Shown here one piece after another: positions 9,150 through 17,399 of a DNA stretch of 40,673 nt. The stretch is from Rhodoferax sp. (GTDB lineage: Bacteria; Pseudomonadota; Gammaproteobacteria; Burkholderiales; Burkholderiaceae_C). The stretch covers positions 1 to 40,673 of the forward strand of contig JAUSNJ010000153.1 of assembly GCA_030645355.1 (NCBI GenBank). Reading direction: 5' to 3'. Numbering within the stretch: position 1 is the first letter of the stretch; each line of letters starts with the position of its first letter. The notes below the pieces were generated by a model that worked only from the letters and a program-made list of their open reading frames with translations, ran no database searches and was not told the DNA's origin. Made by a program: the position numbers and the translations under genes.

Positions 9150-9928
9150 GCCACCTCCTGTGCGGGCGCCGCGACGGGGCTCACGCCCAGGTACGCTTCT
9201 TGGACCACGGGCGATGCAATCACTTCAGCCGGATCACCATCGGCCACCAGCGCGCCGTTGTGCAGCACGATGATGCGGTCCGCCAGCTCGCGCACCACAT
9301 CCATCTTGTGCTCCACCAGCAAAATGGTCTTGCGCTTGTCTTCCTTGAGTTTGCGGATCAGGTTCAGGATGACCGGCGCCTCATCCGCCGACATGCCCGC
9401 CGTGGGTTCATCGAACATGAACACGTCGGGCTCCAGCGCCATCAGCAGGGCGACCTCCAGCTTGCGCTGGTCGCCGTGTGGCAGGCTGGCAACCGGCGTG
9501 GCCTGTTTGTCATTCATCGAAACCGCATCCAGCACTTCTTCGGCCAGCTGCGTCAGTGCCTTGTGGTCGCTCCACACACTCCACAGGTTGAGCCCGCGCA
9601 AATGCGCACCAGACCGCGCAGCCTGCACCGCCAGCCGCACGTTCTCCAGCACCGTGAGGTTGGGGAACAGGTTGGTCAGCTGAAACGCACGCCCCAGACC
9701 CGCACGGGTGCGGGCCGACGGGCTCAGGCCATCCAGGTTGTTGCCGTTGAGCATGACCTCGCCACTGCTGGCCTTGATCTGCCCGGAGATGAGATTGAAA
9801 TACGTCGTCTTGCCCGCGCCATTGGGCCCGACGATGGCCGTCAGCGTTCCCGGCCGAAACGTGCAGCTGACTGCGTTCACCGCCACGTGCCCGCCGAATC
9901 GCACCGTCAAATTTTTGGTAACTAACAA
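9146..9928 (-). CDS. HAAT-family ABC transporter ATP-binding protein, LivG-type
   Basis: 260 residues. Walker A GPNGAGKTT (about 34-42), the LivG-type Q-loop region GLGRAFQLTNLFPNLTV, Walker B DVFMFDEPTAGMS and H-loop LLVEH are present. The usual signature LSGGQ is replaced by LPHGDQRKLE, a variant seen in LivG-type ATPases. The only in-frame start giving a complete N-terminus is a TTG at 9928, preceded by GGAGAG; this could lower its yield relative to LivF. It follows the PHB depolymerase gene by 33 bp. Confidence 0.88.
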   Translation of the reverse strand: MLVTKNLTVRFGGHVAVNAVSCTFRPGTLTAIVGPNGAGKTTYFNLISGQIKASSGEVMLNGNNLDGLSPSARTRAGLGRAFQLTNLFPNLTVLENVRLAVQAARSGAHLRGLNLWSVWSDHKALTQLAEEVLDAVSMNDKQATPVASLPHGDQRKLEVALLMALEPDVFMFDEPTAGMSADEAPVILNLIRKLKEDKRKTILLVEHKMDVVRELADRIIVLHNGALVADGDPAEVIASPVVQEAYLGVSPVAAPAQEVA

Positions 9929-9961
9929 TCTCGTTCTCTCCGGTTCAGATAGGGGTCGGGT

Positions 9962-11428
9962 TCAAGGGCAGGTGCCGATGACGTAGTAGTTGGTGCCGGT
10001 CTTCTTCAGGGTCGTGGTGGCAAAAATATTCCACAAGCCCATGCTTTGGTTCGAGCCGTTTGCATAGGTCAAACCATATAGCGCGTAAGCCCGTCCCGCA
10101 ATCGTGTGGGCGTAGTTGGACGCGGTGTAGCAGGTTGCAACTGGTGGGGGCGGCGTTCCCGTCGTCGTGCCGCTGGCGGCCAGCGATGCCGCGCCCTCTG
10201 CCCCATTGGCGTCGGCCGCCTTCACGGTCCAACTGTAGGTCGTCGCAGCCGCCAAACCGGTGTCATTGAAGGACAGTGCCGTCACGGGCAGCGCATTGGT
10301 CTTGTTGCTGTTGCGGTAGACGTTGTAGCTGGCCGCGCCCGAGACTGCCGCCCAACTGATGGTCATACCGCTGGCGCTGGCATTGGACGTGGCGACATTG
10401 GCGGGCGCTGGCAGCGCCGCGGGCGGTGGTGGCGGTGTTGCGCCACCGGCAGACACCTGATCCACCATGGCCTTGATGGCTGCCATTTGCGGCCCGGATT
10501 TCTTCGCGTAGCTGGCGCTGTCGTAGCCCCACCAGTCCCAGCAGCTATTCGTTGCAGCGGTGCTGGTCTGCGGATACAGCATCACCATGTTGTTGGTGTC
10601 GGCCCAGCGGTTGTAACCGGTGTTGCGCACATACTTTTGCTGCACCAGTGTCACGTTTTGCTGGCAGCCATGCAACACCACATGCAAGCGGCACTGGGTG
10701 CCAGTCGCGCAGGCCTGCGGAATGTAGGCCCAGCCAGTGGGCGCCATGCCGTGGTTGGTGATGAACTGGCTCTGGTTGAACTCGACGAAATTGCCCTCGG
10801 GCAGCGCGCCGGTGTTGCGGGCGTTCAGCGTGCCGTAGATGTGGGCCAGCATGGCACCCGCCAGGTCGAAATTGCAGTCGTTGATATAGGGTGAGGCTTT
10901 GGTGGAGCAGGCGCTGCCAAAGTCGTCGGTGATCATCGCGTGCTCGGCCGCGATGTCCTTCTTGTACACCACGTTGGCGGTGGGTACGAAGCTGTTGTAG
11001 TAGGTCTTGAGCGCATCCATGACACCCGGTTTAACCGTGCTGTCTATGGTCCCGGAGAACATATAGACCTTGGATGCTTGCAGATTGGCCACGGGGTCAA
11101 TGCTGCCCGCGCTGGCCCAGCTATTGGTGGTGCTGACCAGCGTGCTGGTCGGAATGCCGGTCGGGCTGGCCATGCAGCGGCCGGTGGCGTTGGTGATGGA
11201 GCCTTCGGCGCAATAAAACGGTCCACCGGCCACAATGCCGGCGCCTTTTGCAAACGTGGCCGAGTGACCCACATGCAACTGCACAGCCATGAAGCCACCG
11301 GACGACAGGCCGGACACCGAGGTCTGGGTTTTGTCGATATTGAGTTGCGGCAGATTGACTGCGGCGATGGCACCTGCACTGGCCAGCGCGAGTGCGCAAG
11401 CGGTCAGCCGAACGGAAAAACGGTTCAT
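9962..11428 (-). CDS. phaZ: Extracellular PHB depolymerase with Fn3 linker and C-terminal substrate-binding domain
   Basis: 488 residues. A Sec signal peptide ends near AGAIAA (about residue 23). The catalytic domain (about 24-330) has the nucleophile box GLSSG (Ser42) close to the N-terminus, then Asp129 in GTIDS, His163 in AEHAM, and only later the oxyanion His253 in VLHGCQQ. This order defines the type-II, circularly permuted catalytic domain described for fungal and some bacterial depolymerases. After a PPPPP stretch comes a fibronectin type-III domain (about 340-425), then a C-terminal domain starting CYTASNYAHTIAGRAY that matches the PHB-binding domain of secreted depolymerases. I chose the ATG at 11428 (AGGAG 9 nt upstream, good signal peptide) over a start 33 codons earlier. 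It degrades polymer outside the cell and feeds the oligomer hydrolase and transporter of the same operon. Confidence 0.95.
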   Translation of the reverse strand: MNRFSVRLTACALALASAGAIAAVNLPQLNIDKTQTSVSGLSSGGFMAVQLHVGHSATFAKGAGIVAGGPFYCAEGSITNATGRCMASPTGIPTSTLVSTTNSWASAGSIDPVANLQASKVYMFSGTIDSTVKPGVMDALKTYYNSFVPTANVVYKKDIAAEHAMITDDFGSACSTKASPYINDCNFDLAGAMLAHIYGTLNARNTGALPEGNFVEFNQSQFITNHGMAPTGWAYIPQACATGTQCRLHVVLHGCQQNVTLVQQKYVRNTGYNRWADTNNMVMLYPQTSTAATNSCWDWWGYDSASYAKKSGPQMAAIKAMVDQVSAGGATPPPPPAALPAPANVATSNASASGMTISWAAVSGAASYNVYRNSNKTNALPVTALSFNDTGLAAATTYSWTVKAADANGAEGAASLAASGTTTGTPPPPVATCYTASNYAHTIAGRAYALYGLTYANGSNQSMGLWNIFATTTLKKTGTNYYVIGTCP

Positions 11429-11506
11429 CTTTTTTGTCTCCTGGTGTTTTTGGGTAACAGAATCCCTGCCCCCGTGTTTCCGGGAGTCAAAACTGAACTC
11501 AGAGAG

Positions 11507-11525
11507 GCGGGGCCGCTGGCCCCGC
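11507..11525 (-). promoter_or_regulatory. GC-rich intercistronic hairpin after the first operon gene
   Basis: GCGGGGCC (11507-11514) and GGCCCCGC (11518-11525) form a perfect 8-bp stem with a 3-nt loop in the 131-bp gap between binding protein B and phaZ. No T-run follows on the minus strand, so it is not a classic terminator. Hairpins at this position often protect the upstream binding-protein mRNA from decay or cause partial termination, giving more binding protein than transporter. Confidence 0.5.
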
Positions 11526-11559
11526 AAAGTTGCCGGCTTAACGGCGCATGGCGTGGCGC

Positions 11560-12768
11560 CTAGCGCTTGTTCCGGATCGGGATGTTCATCTCTTCCGGTT
11601 TGATCTCGCGCACCAGTTCAGGCACACCCCAGGCAAACGCGGGGTCGGCCTTGATCTTGAAGTGGTACATGCTCTGCATGGCCTGGTGGTCTTCCTTGCG
11701 GAACGTCATCTTGCCCTTGGGTGTATCAAAACTCATGCCTTCCATGGTCTTGATCAGGGTATTGGCGGACGTATCGCCCTTGCTGTTGTTGAGGGCCGTC
11801 ACGATGGCCATGGCCGCCGAGAAACCACCGGCCGTGAAGAAGTCCGGCGGTGTCTTGAACTGGCTGTAGTGGCGAGCCACCATGGCCTCGTTGATTGCAT
11901 TTTTTGGAATGCCAAAGTAGTAGTACAGCGCGCCTTCCATGCCGGGGACCTGCTTGTAGGCCACCATGGCTGGCAGGATGTTGCCCCCAGTGGCCAGCTC
12001 GATGCCGTAGCGCTTCTTCAAATCCAGATCGGCGATCTTGCTGAAGGGTGCGGGTGCACCCGACCAGCCCACCGAAATGTATTTGTTGCCGGGTTGGTCC
12101 TTGAGCTTGTCGACAATGCGCTGCAAGCCGGCTGTGAAGTCGGTGGTGCCGACGGCCAGGTATTCCTCGTGGACGATCTTGGCGTTCTTGAGCGACTCGC
12201 GCGTCGCCTTGACACCATCACGGCCAAACGCGTTGTCGTTGGCCAGGGTTGCAATCACGTTGCCCGGCTTGTCCAGCGCCACGGCATTGGCCGCAGCATC
12301 CTGGCTGGAATTGCGGCCGGTGCGGAAGATGTACTTGTTCCACTTGTCACCGGTAATGGAGTCGGCCACGGCAGGTTCCACCAGAAGGATCTTCTTGTAT
12401 TCCTCGGCCACGGGCAACATCGCCAATGCGACCGGTGACGCGGTGGGGCCAACGGCCAGATCCACCTTGTCATCACCATACGCCGCCGCCAGCAGGCTCT
12501 TGCCAATGTCAGGCTTGCCCTGGTCGTCTTTTTCGATGACCACGATCTTCTTGCCAGCCACCACCATGGTGCCGCCGGTCGCGTAGTCCAGACCCATCAT
12601 GAAGCCCACCGCCGTCTGCTTGCCATAGGCTTCCAGCGGGCCGGTCTTGCTGTAGATATGGGCAATCTTGATTTCCTTGGATTGCGCCAGTGCGGCAGTC
12701 CCGCCCATGGCAGCCAAGAACCCGGTTGCAATCAGTGAAGCCTTAAAAACCCAACGGCGTTGGTGCAT
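11560..12768 (-). CDS. Periplasmic substrate-binding protein of HAAT-type ABC transporter (copy B), first operon gene
   Basis: 402 residues with a Sec signal peptide ending around TAALAQ, then a Peripla_BP_6 domain beginning IKIAHIYSKTGPLEAYGKQT. AGGAG lies 6 nt before the ATG. It is the first gene after the sigma-54 promoter and the only one followed by a strong intercistronic hairpin, which suggests it is the most abundant product. It differs clearly from binding protein A at 2918-4075. It may bind 3-hydroxybutyrate or its oligomers by context; the fold alone gives no ligand. Confidence 0.9.
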   Translation of the reverse strand: MHQRRWVFKASLIATGFLAAMGGTAALAQSKEIKIAHIYSKTGPLEAYGKQTAVGFMMGLDYATGGTMVVAGKKIVVIEKDDQGKPDIGKSLLAAAYGDDKVDLAVGPTASPVALAMLPVAEEYKKILLVEPAVADSITGDKWNKYIFRTGRNSSQDAAANAVALDKPGNVIATLANDNAFGRDGVKATRESLKNAKIVHEEYLAVGTTDFTAGLQRIVDKLKDQPGNKYISVGWSGAPAPFSKIADLDLKKRYGIELATGGNILPAMVAYKQVPGMEGALYYYFGIPKNAINEAMVARHYSQFKTPPDFFTAGGFSAAMAIVTALNNSKGDTSANTLIKTMEGMSFDTPKGKMTFRKEDHQAMQSMYHFKIKADPAFAWGVPELVREIKPEEMNIPIRNKR

Positions 12769-12804
12769 GAATGTCTCCTGTTATTGTGAAGCGAACACAT
12801 TCAT

Positions 12805-12823
12805 TTCGCAGGAAGCGTGCCAA
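12805..12823 (-). promoter_or_regulatory. Sigma-54 (-24/-12) promoter of the PHB-utilisation operon
   Basis: Read on the minus strand the site is TTGGCACGCTTCCTGCGAA. It carries the invariant GG and GC of a sigma-54 promoter separated by exactly 10 nt, and the full -24 block TTGGCACG. The only deviation from the common TTGC at -12 is CTGC. The predicted start would be near 12796, leaving a leader of about 28 nt to the ATG at 12768 with a good AGGAG. The adjacent upstream gene is a sigma-54 activator, which strengthens the call. Confidence 0.85.
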
Positions 12824-12851
12824 TAACTAAAGTATTGATTTCATTGGATAT

Positions 12852-12869
12852 TTGTCGGGAATGCGACAA
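12852..12869. promoter_or_regulatory. Probable upstream activator site (inverted repeat)
   Basis: TTGTCG (12852-12857) and CGACAA (12864-12869) form a perfect 6-bp dyad around 6 nt, roughly 56-73 bp upstream of the predicted start. TGTCG/CGACA dyads are the kind of site bound by Fis-type HTH domains of sigma-54 activators. A less perfect dyad (ATGAA...TTCAT, about 12875-12895) follows and may be a second site. Confidence 0.55.
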
Positions 12870-12937
12870 TTTTTCATGAAATTGACTGAAATTCATACAC
12901 AATGAGGTGTATTATTTTTATACATTTCGTCTAAATT

Positions 12938-14443
12938 TCAGTCAGCCCCAAGTCTGGAATACAGGGTCGCACGGGCCATGCCGAGCATCTTGGCCGCGGC
13001 TGCCTTGTTCCCGTGGTTCGCGCGCAGGGCGGCCTGGATGGCCTGGTGCTCCAGTTCGGCGACTTGCTCGGCCAGGGGGCGCAGCAGTGCGGCATCACCC
13101 ACCGTCGCTGGCAGTGTCACCATCGGCTGCAAGGACTGACCCGCCGCCACCGGCGTGGAAACCGGTTCAATGTGCTGCACGCCAGACTCGCGCAGTACGG
13201 TCTCCAGCTGCTGCACATCAATCCGTTGCGAATCGCTGCGCATGGCGGCCTGCTCCAGCACATTGCGCAGCTCGCGGATATTGCCGCGCCACGGCTGCGC
13301 CTCCAGCAGGGCTAGCGCACCGCTGGACAACTCCGGTGGCGGCATACCGCTGCGCAGGGCCACATCCTCACCCAGCGCCTCCAGCAAGGCCGCGATATCG
13401 GCCCGCCGTTCCCGCAGGGGCGGCACCCGAATCGGCAGCACATGCAGCCGGTAAAACAAGTCCTCGCGAAACCCGCCCTCGCGCACCAGTCGGTTCAGGT
13501 CCCGCGATGTGGCGGCAATGACCCGCACATCAATCGGGATCAGCTTGTTGGAACCCAGGGGCTCGATCTCGCCTTCCTGCAGGGCGCGCAGCAGCTTGGA
13601 CTGCAGGGCCAGCGGCATGTCGCCAATCTCGTCCAGGAACAGGGTGCCACCATGGGCCAGCCGGAACTTGCCATCACGACCCTTGCGGTCCGCGCCGGTA
13701 AAGGCGCCCGGCGCAAAACCAAAGAACTCGGCCTCCAGCAAGGTGTCAGGCACCGCTGCAATGTTGACGCTGATGAATGGACCAGCGGCCCGGTTGGAGG
13801 CGGCATTGATGGCGTGCGCCAACAGTTCCTTGCCCGTGCCGGTTTCGCCCAGCAGCAAGACTGGGCTGGACGACTGCGCGGCCCGGCGTGCCTGGCGCTT
13901 GACCTCGACCGCCGCCGCGCTCAGACCGATGAAGCTGGCGAACGTGTATTTGGACTGCCGCTGCCCGCTTTGCTTGAGACGCTGTGTCGCCAGTTCGCGC
14001 CGCGCATCATCCAGGTCGCGCTGCAACAGCGAGAACTTTTCAATCAGCGGCTGCAGCGTGGTCTCGGGATGGTCAAACAGCACAATGCCCAGCGCACCGA
14101 TGACCTGCCCCGCGGCATCGCGCAGCGGAATGCGGCTGACCACAAAGGTGCCGGCCTTGTTGGTCAGCAGGTCGATCAGGATGGGCTTGCCGGTTTCCAG
14201 CACCTGGTGCATCTGCGTGTTCTGCACCACCTGCGACACAGGGTGGCCGACAAAATCCTCTTCCCGCTCGAAACCCAGTGCGGGTAGAAAACGCTTGTAC
14301 TGGTCGTTGATCCAGACCACGCGGGCCGCGCGGTCCACCAGCATCATGCCCTCGCTGGCGTTGGCAAACAGGTCAAACATAGAGCGCGCCGCCAGCTCCA
14401 GAATGCTCTGGGCGTCGCGGGGCAGGCTGTCCATGTTTTCCAT
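12938..14443 (-). CDS. Sigma-54-dependent transcriptional activator (PAS-AAA+-Fis HTH)
   Basis: 501 residues. An N-terminal PAS domain (about 20-125) is the likely signal input, followed by a short helical linker. The AAA+ domain (about 165-395) has Walker A GETGTGKE (199-206), the sigma-54 contact loop GAFTGA (246-251), Walker B LFLDEI (about 268-273) and the FREDLFYRL box. The C-terminus has a Fis-type HTH (AIQAALRANHGNKAAAAKML, then ARATLYSRL). No response-regulator receiver is present, so it is probably a one-component sensor of a metabolite. The gene lies directly upstream of the sigma-54 promoter of the PHB operon and points the same way, making it the obvious activator. Either of two ATGs three codons apart (MENM) could be the start. 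Confidence 0.93.
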   Translation of the reverse strand: MENMDSLPRDAQSILELAARSMFDLFANASEGMMLVDRAARVVWINDQYKRFLPALGFEREEDFVGHPVSQVVQNTQMHQVLETGKPILIDLLTNKAGTFVVSRIPLRDAAGQVIGALGIVLFDHPETTLQPLIEKFSLLQRDLDDARRELATQRLKQSGQRQSKYTFASFIGLSAAAVEVKRQARRAAQSSSPVLLLGETGTGKELLAHAINAASNRAAGPFISVNIAAVPDTLLEAEFFGFAPGAFTGADRKGRDGKFRLAHGGTLFLDEIGDMPLALQSKLLRALQEGEIEPLGSNKLIPIDVRVIAATSRDLNRLVREGGFREDLFYRLHVLPIRVPPLRERRADIAALLEALGEDVALRSGMPPPELSSGALALLEAQPWRGNIRELRNVLEQAAMRSDSQRIDVQQLETVLRESGVQHIEPVSTPVAAGQSLQPMVTLPATVGDAALLRPLAEQVAELEHQAIQAALRANHGNKAAAAKMLGMARATLYSRLGAD

Positions 14444-14605
14444 GGGCGCATGTTAACGTGCCACACACGCGCAGTGGTTGGTGGCGGGGCGCCCTCCCTG
14501 CGGACCTGTTGTAGGACAAGGCCGACACCGGAATGCGGCATACGCCGATACCGCTTGGGACGGCAATTCGAGACCATGGGGCTTCCACTATTTCAAGGAA
14601 TACCC

Positions 14606-15337
14606 ATGGGAACAGCCTATCAAAGCCTTTGCAATGAACAGCAAAACCAGTTGCTGGCCGCATTGCCACAACAGGATATGGACCGCTGGCAGGGCCGCCT
14701 GGAACTGGTTGAGTTGTCGCTGAACCAGATCTTGTATTCCACAGGGCGGGCGCCGGAATATGTGTATTTCCCCACCACGGCCATTGTCTCGCTGATGTCC
14801 ATGACGCTGGACGGCGCCACCGCCGAAGTCGCCCTGGTGGGCAACGACGGCGTGGTCGGTATCTCCTGGTTGCTGGGCGCCGATAGTGCGGCCAACGACG
14901 CTGTGGTGCAGAGCGCCGGGCGCGCGTTTCGCGTCAGCGCATGTTTCGTCAAAAGCGAGATTGAGCACGCGTGCGGCGTCATGAAGGTGGTCATGCGCTA
15001 TGCCCAGGCCGTACTGGGCCAAATGGCGCAGACGGCCGTGTGCAACCGCTACCACTCCATTGACCAGCAGTTGTGCCGACGCCTCCTGTTAGGGCTGGAC
15101 CGCCTGCCATCCGACGAGTTGGACATGACGCACGAACTCGCCGCAAACCTGCTGGGCGTGCGCCGCGAGGGCATCACCATGGCAGCCCACAAGCTGCGGG
15201 AAGCAGGCTTGATCCGCTATAGCCGGGGGCACATTGTCGTGCTGGACCGCGAGCGCCTGGAGGAGAAAACCTGCGAGTGCTATGCCGTTGCCAAGAAGGA
15301 GTACCGTCGCCTGCTGCCGGTTGCCATGGCAGCTTGA
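14606..15337 (+). CDS. Crp/Fnr-family transcriptional regulator
   Basis: 243 residues from the ATG at 14606, which has AAGGAA 6 nt upstream; an upstream in-frame extension would add 52 poorly conserved residues and no ribosome site, so it is rejected. A cyclic-nucleotide-binding-like beta-roll occupies about 25-150 (VYFPTTAIVSLMSMTLDG, EVALVGNDGVVGIS), followed by a Crp-type HTH (about 165-225: HELAANLLGVRREGITMAAH). The FNR cysteine cluster is absent, so it does not look like an oxygen-sensing Fe-S regulator. It is divergent from the sigma-54 activator across a 162-bp region and could influence it. Confidence 0.88.
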   Translation: MGTAYQSLCNEQQNQLLAALPQQDMDRWQGRLELVELSLNQILYSTGRAPEYVYFPTTAIVSLMSMTLDGATAEVALVGNDGVVGISWLLGADSAANDAVVQSAGRAFRVSACFVKSEIEHACGVMKVVMRYAQAVLGQMAQTAVCNRYHSIDQQLCRRLLLGLDRLPSDELDMTHELAANLLGVRREGITMAAHKLREAGLIRYSRGHIVVLDRERLEEKTCECYAVAKKEYRRLLPVAMAA

Positions 15338-15342
15338 GACGC

Positions 15343-16704
15343 CTAGGCGGAGGTTGGCCCGGATTCTGGCAGCCGGGCGCGCAACAAGGTGCCCTCGCCG
15401 GGGCTGGAAACCAGTTCAAACACCCCCGCCTCGGCCTCCACCCGAAAGCGCATGCCCAGCAACCCGTGCGCCTTGTTGCCGACCTGGCCGGTGTCGAAGC
15501 CCGTGCCGTCGTCGCGGACGCTCACTTCGACCTGGCCATTTTCTGATGCGAGGCTGAGCCATACATTGGAAGCCCGCGCGTATTTGGCGATGTTCGTGGT
15601 GGCTTCTTGCACCAGCCGGTAAACCACCAACTGTGCATTCGTTGTCAATTGGACAGGCTCCAGTGCGCAGTGCACCGCTATGCCTGCGCTTTTGGAAAAC
15701 TCGCGACCCAGGATTTCCAACGTGGCGACCAGCCCCAGGTCCTTGAGCGCAGAGGGCCACAAATCCTCAATGATGCGGCGCTTCATCACAATGCCGGCAT
15801 TGAGCGTCTCGACCAGATGCTGGAGGCGCTCCTGTGCCTCGGGCGCTGTACCGCCCAAGCGCGAGCGGATACGGGCCACGTCGAGCTTGGCAGCCGTCAG
15901 CAACGCGCCCAGCTCGTCATGCAAATCGCGCGCAATGCGGTGGCGCTCGTCTTCGCGCGCGGTCTGCAAATGCTGGTTCAGCTCAACCAATTGAGCGGTG
16001 GCCCGAGCTACCTCGGTCCTCAGCCGCTCCTGCTCCAGCCGCATGGCGCGCTGGTGCAACTCCTGTTGCGCCTTGAACGCCTGGTTGTGCCGCATGTTCA
16101 GCAGGACCAGCATCAGGCTGACCACCGTCAGCAGTGCGACGCCCAGTCGGCTGAACAGCAGGATGTCCGACACTGCGTTTTGGCTGCTTTGCAGGCGGTG
16201 GGTTTCCACTTGCAACAGCTCCGCGCCGGTGGTGCGGATGGCGTCCATGTACTCCTGACCGATGCCGCTGAGGGTGAACTCCCTGCCGGTCTGGCGCCGG
16301 CCCTCTTTTTGCATTTTGACCGGGATCGCAAGTTCGGACAGTTTGGTCTCGGTCAGCGAATGGAGCTTTTTCAGCAGCTCGGCCGAACGCGGCTCGCGGC
16401 CGTAGGCGGCGTCCAGTTGGGCAAATGCAACGTCTATGCTCTTGAGCGCGGCGGTGTAGGGAACCAGGTATTCTTCTTGTCCCGTCAAAAGGTAGCCGCG
16501 TTGCCCGGATTCGGCGTCCAGTACAGCCTTGGTCAAGTCGTACAAATGCAGGCGGTTTTCCGCGATGGCACCCAGTTTTTGCACCAAGGCCGCGGCGCGC
16601 TGGTTGGAGTCTTCGGTGATCAAGACCACCGCAATCGACGCCAGCACCAGCAGCAGAATAGCCAGTGGGTTTCGCGTCACTACGGTGGGCAGATGGGTTT
16701 GCAT
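15343..16704 (-). CDS. CHASE3-domain sensor histidine kinase (HisKA_3 type)
   Basis: 453 residues from the ATG at 16704. A first membrane segment (about 12-30) is followed by a periplasmic CHASE3 domain with the typical LDAESGQRGYLLTG motif, a second membrane segment (about 183-203), a coiled linker, a dimerisation/phosphoacceptor domain with DERHRIARDLHDELG (His262), and an HATPase_c domain (EATTNIAKYA, DDGTGFD, GLLGMRFR). This is the NarX/DegS kinase class that phosphorylates NarL-type regulators. The partner is divergent at 16755, only 50 bp away. It converges with the Crp/Fnr gene, with a 5-bp gap between stops. The CHASE3 ligand is unknown. Confidence 0.9.
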   Translation of the reverse strand: MQTHLPTVVTRNPLAILLLVLASIAVVLITEDSNQRAAALVQKLGAIAENRLHLYDLTKAVLDAESGQRGYLLTGQEEYLVPYTAALKSIDVAFAQLDAAYGREPRSAELLKKLHSLTETKLSELAIPVKMQKEGRRQTGREFTLSGIGQEYMDAIRTTGAELLQVETHRLQSSQNAVSDILLFSRLGVALLTVVSLMLVLLNMRHNQAFKAQQELHQRAMRLEQERLRTEVARATAQLVELNQHLQTAREDERHRIARDLHDELGALLTAAKLDVARIRSRLGGTAPEAQERLQHLVETLNAGIVMKRRIIEDLWPSALKDLGLVATLEILGREFSKSAGIAVHCALEPVQLTTNAQLVVYRLVQEATTNIAKYARASNVWLSLASENGQVEVSVRDDGTGFDTGQVGNKAHGLLGMRFRVEAEAGVFELVSSPGEGTLLRARLPESGPTSA

Positions 16705-16754
16705 GGGCTGTCCTAGAATGCAAAACAACTCAGGGCAGAGAAGCACGTGACTAC

Positions 16755-17393
16755 ATGATCCGGATTGCCATTGTTGATGACCATGCCATCGTGCGCGCGG
16801 GGCTGCGGCAATTTCTTGCCGACCATGCAGACCTCAGTGTGGTCGCGGAAGCCAGCAATGGCCGCGATGCGGTTGACCTGGTGCGCAGCGGCGGCATTGA
16901 TGTCATGGTGATGGATCTTTCCATGGGCGAGCAGGGGGGAGTCGAAGCCCTGGCTGCCATCAAGGCACGTGCGCCGGATTTGCCGGTGCTGATACTCAGT
17001 GCCTTGCCAGAAACCCATTACGCCGCCGCCTTGCTGCAGCAAGGGGCCAGTGGCTACCTGGGCAAAGACTGCGATCCCGAGCGCATTGTCGATGCCATAC
17101 GCACGGTGTCGCGGGGTCGCAAGTACATCAGCACCACCGTCGCCGAACAATTGGCCGACGCCCTGGTGGGTGGTGGGGATTTGGAAAAACCGCCGCATCA
17201 GAATTTGTCGCAACGCGAGTTGCAGGTGTTCTTGCGGCTGGCGGCGGGGGAGGCTGTTGGCAGTATTGCCGAACACATGTCGCTCAGCAACAAGACAGTG
17301 AGTACATACCGGGCACGCATCATGGAGAAACTAGGCCTCGCTTCGAACAGCGATCTGACCTACTACGCGTTGAAGAACGACTTGATCCAGTAG
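16755..17393 (+). CDS. NarL/LuxR-family response regulator
   Basis: 212 residues from the ATG at 16755, where the receiver fold begins (MIRIAIVDDHAIVRAG); an upstream frame start lacks homology. The receiver has acidic pair Asp8/Asp9, phosphoacceptor Asp54 in VMVMDLS and the conserved Lys in YLGKD. The LuxR-type HTH (about 148-212: LSQRELQVFLRLAAGEAVGS) ends the protein. It is most likely the partner of the divergent CHASE3 kinase, the two sharing a 50-bp promoter region. Confidence 0.92.
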   Translation: MIRIAIVDDHAIVRAGLRQFLADHADLSVVAEASNGRDAVDLVRSGGIDVMVMDLSMGEQGGVEALAAIKARAPDLPVLILSALPETHYAAALLQQGASGYLGKDCDPERIVDAIRTVSRGRKYISTTVAEQLADALVGGGDLEKPPHQNLSQRELQVFLRLAAGEAVGSIAEHMSLSNKTVSTYRARIMEKLGLASNSDLTYYALKNDLIQ

Positions 17394-17399
17394 CCGCAC

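Noticed and set aside
6357..9928. Ordinary leucine/isoleucine/valine importer
   Set aside because: The fold class is right, but embedding among PHB depolymerase, oligomer hydrolase and a sigma-54 switch makes an amino-acid role less likely; the liv gene symbols were therefore withheld.
14450..14605. N-terminal extension of the Crp/Fnr-type regulator
   Set aside because: The extension lacks domain character and a ribosome site, whereas the ATG at 14606 has AAGGAA at good spacing.
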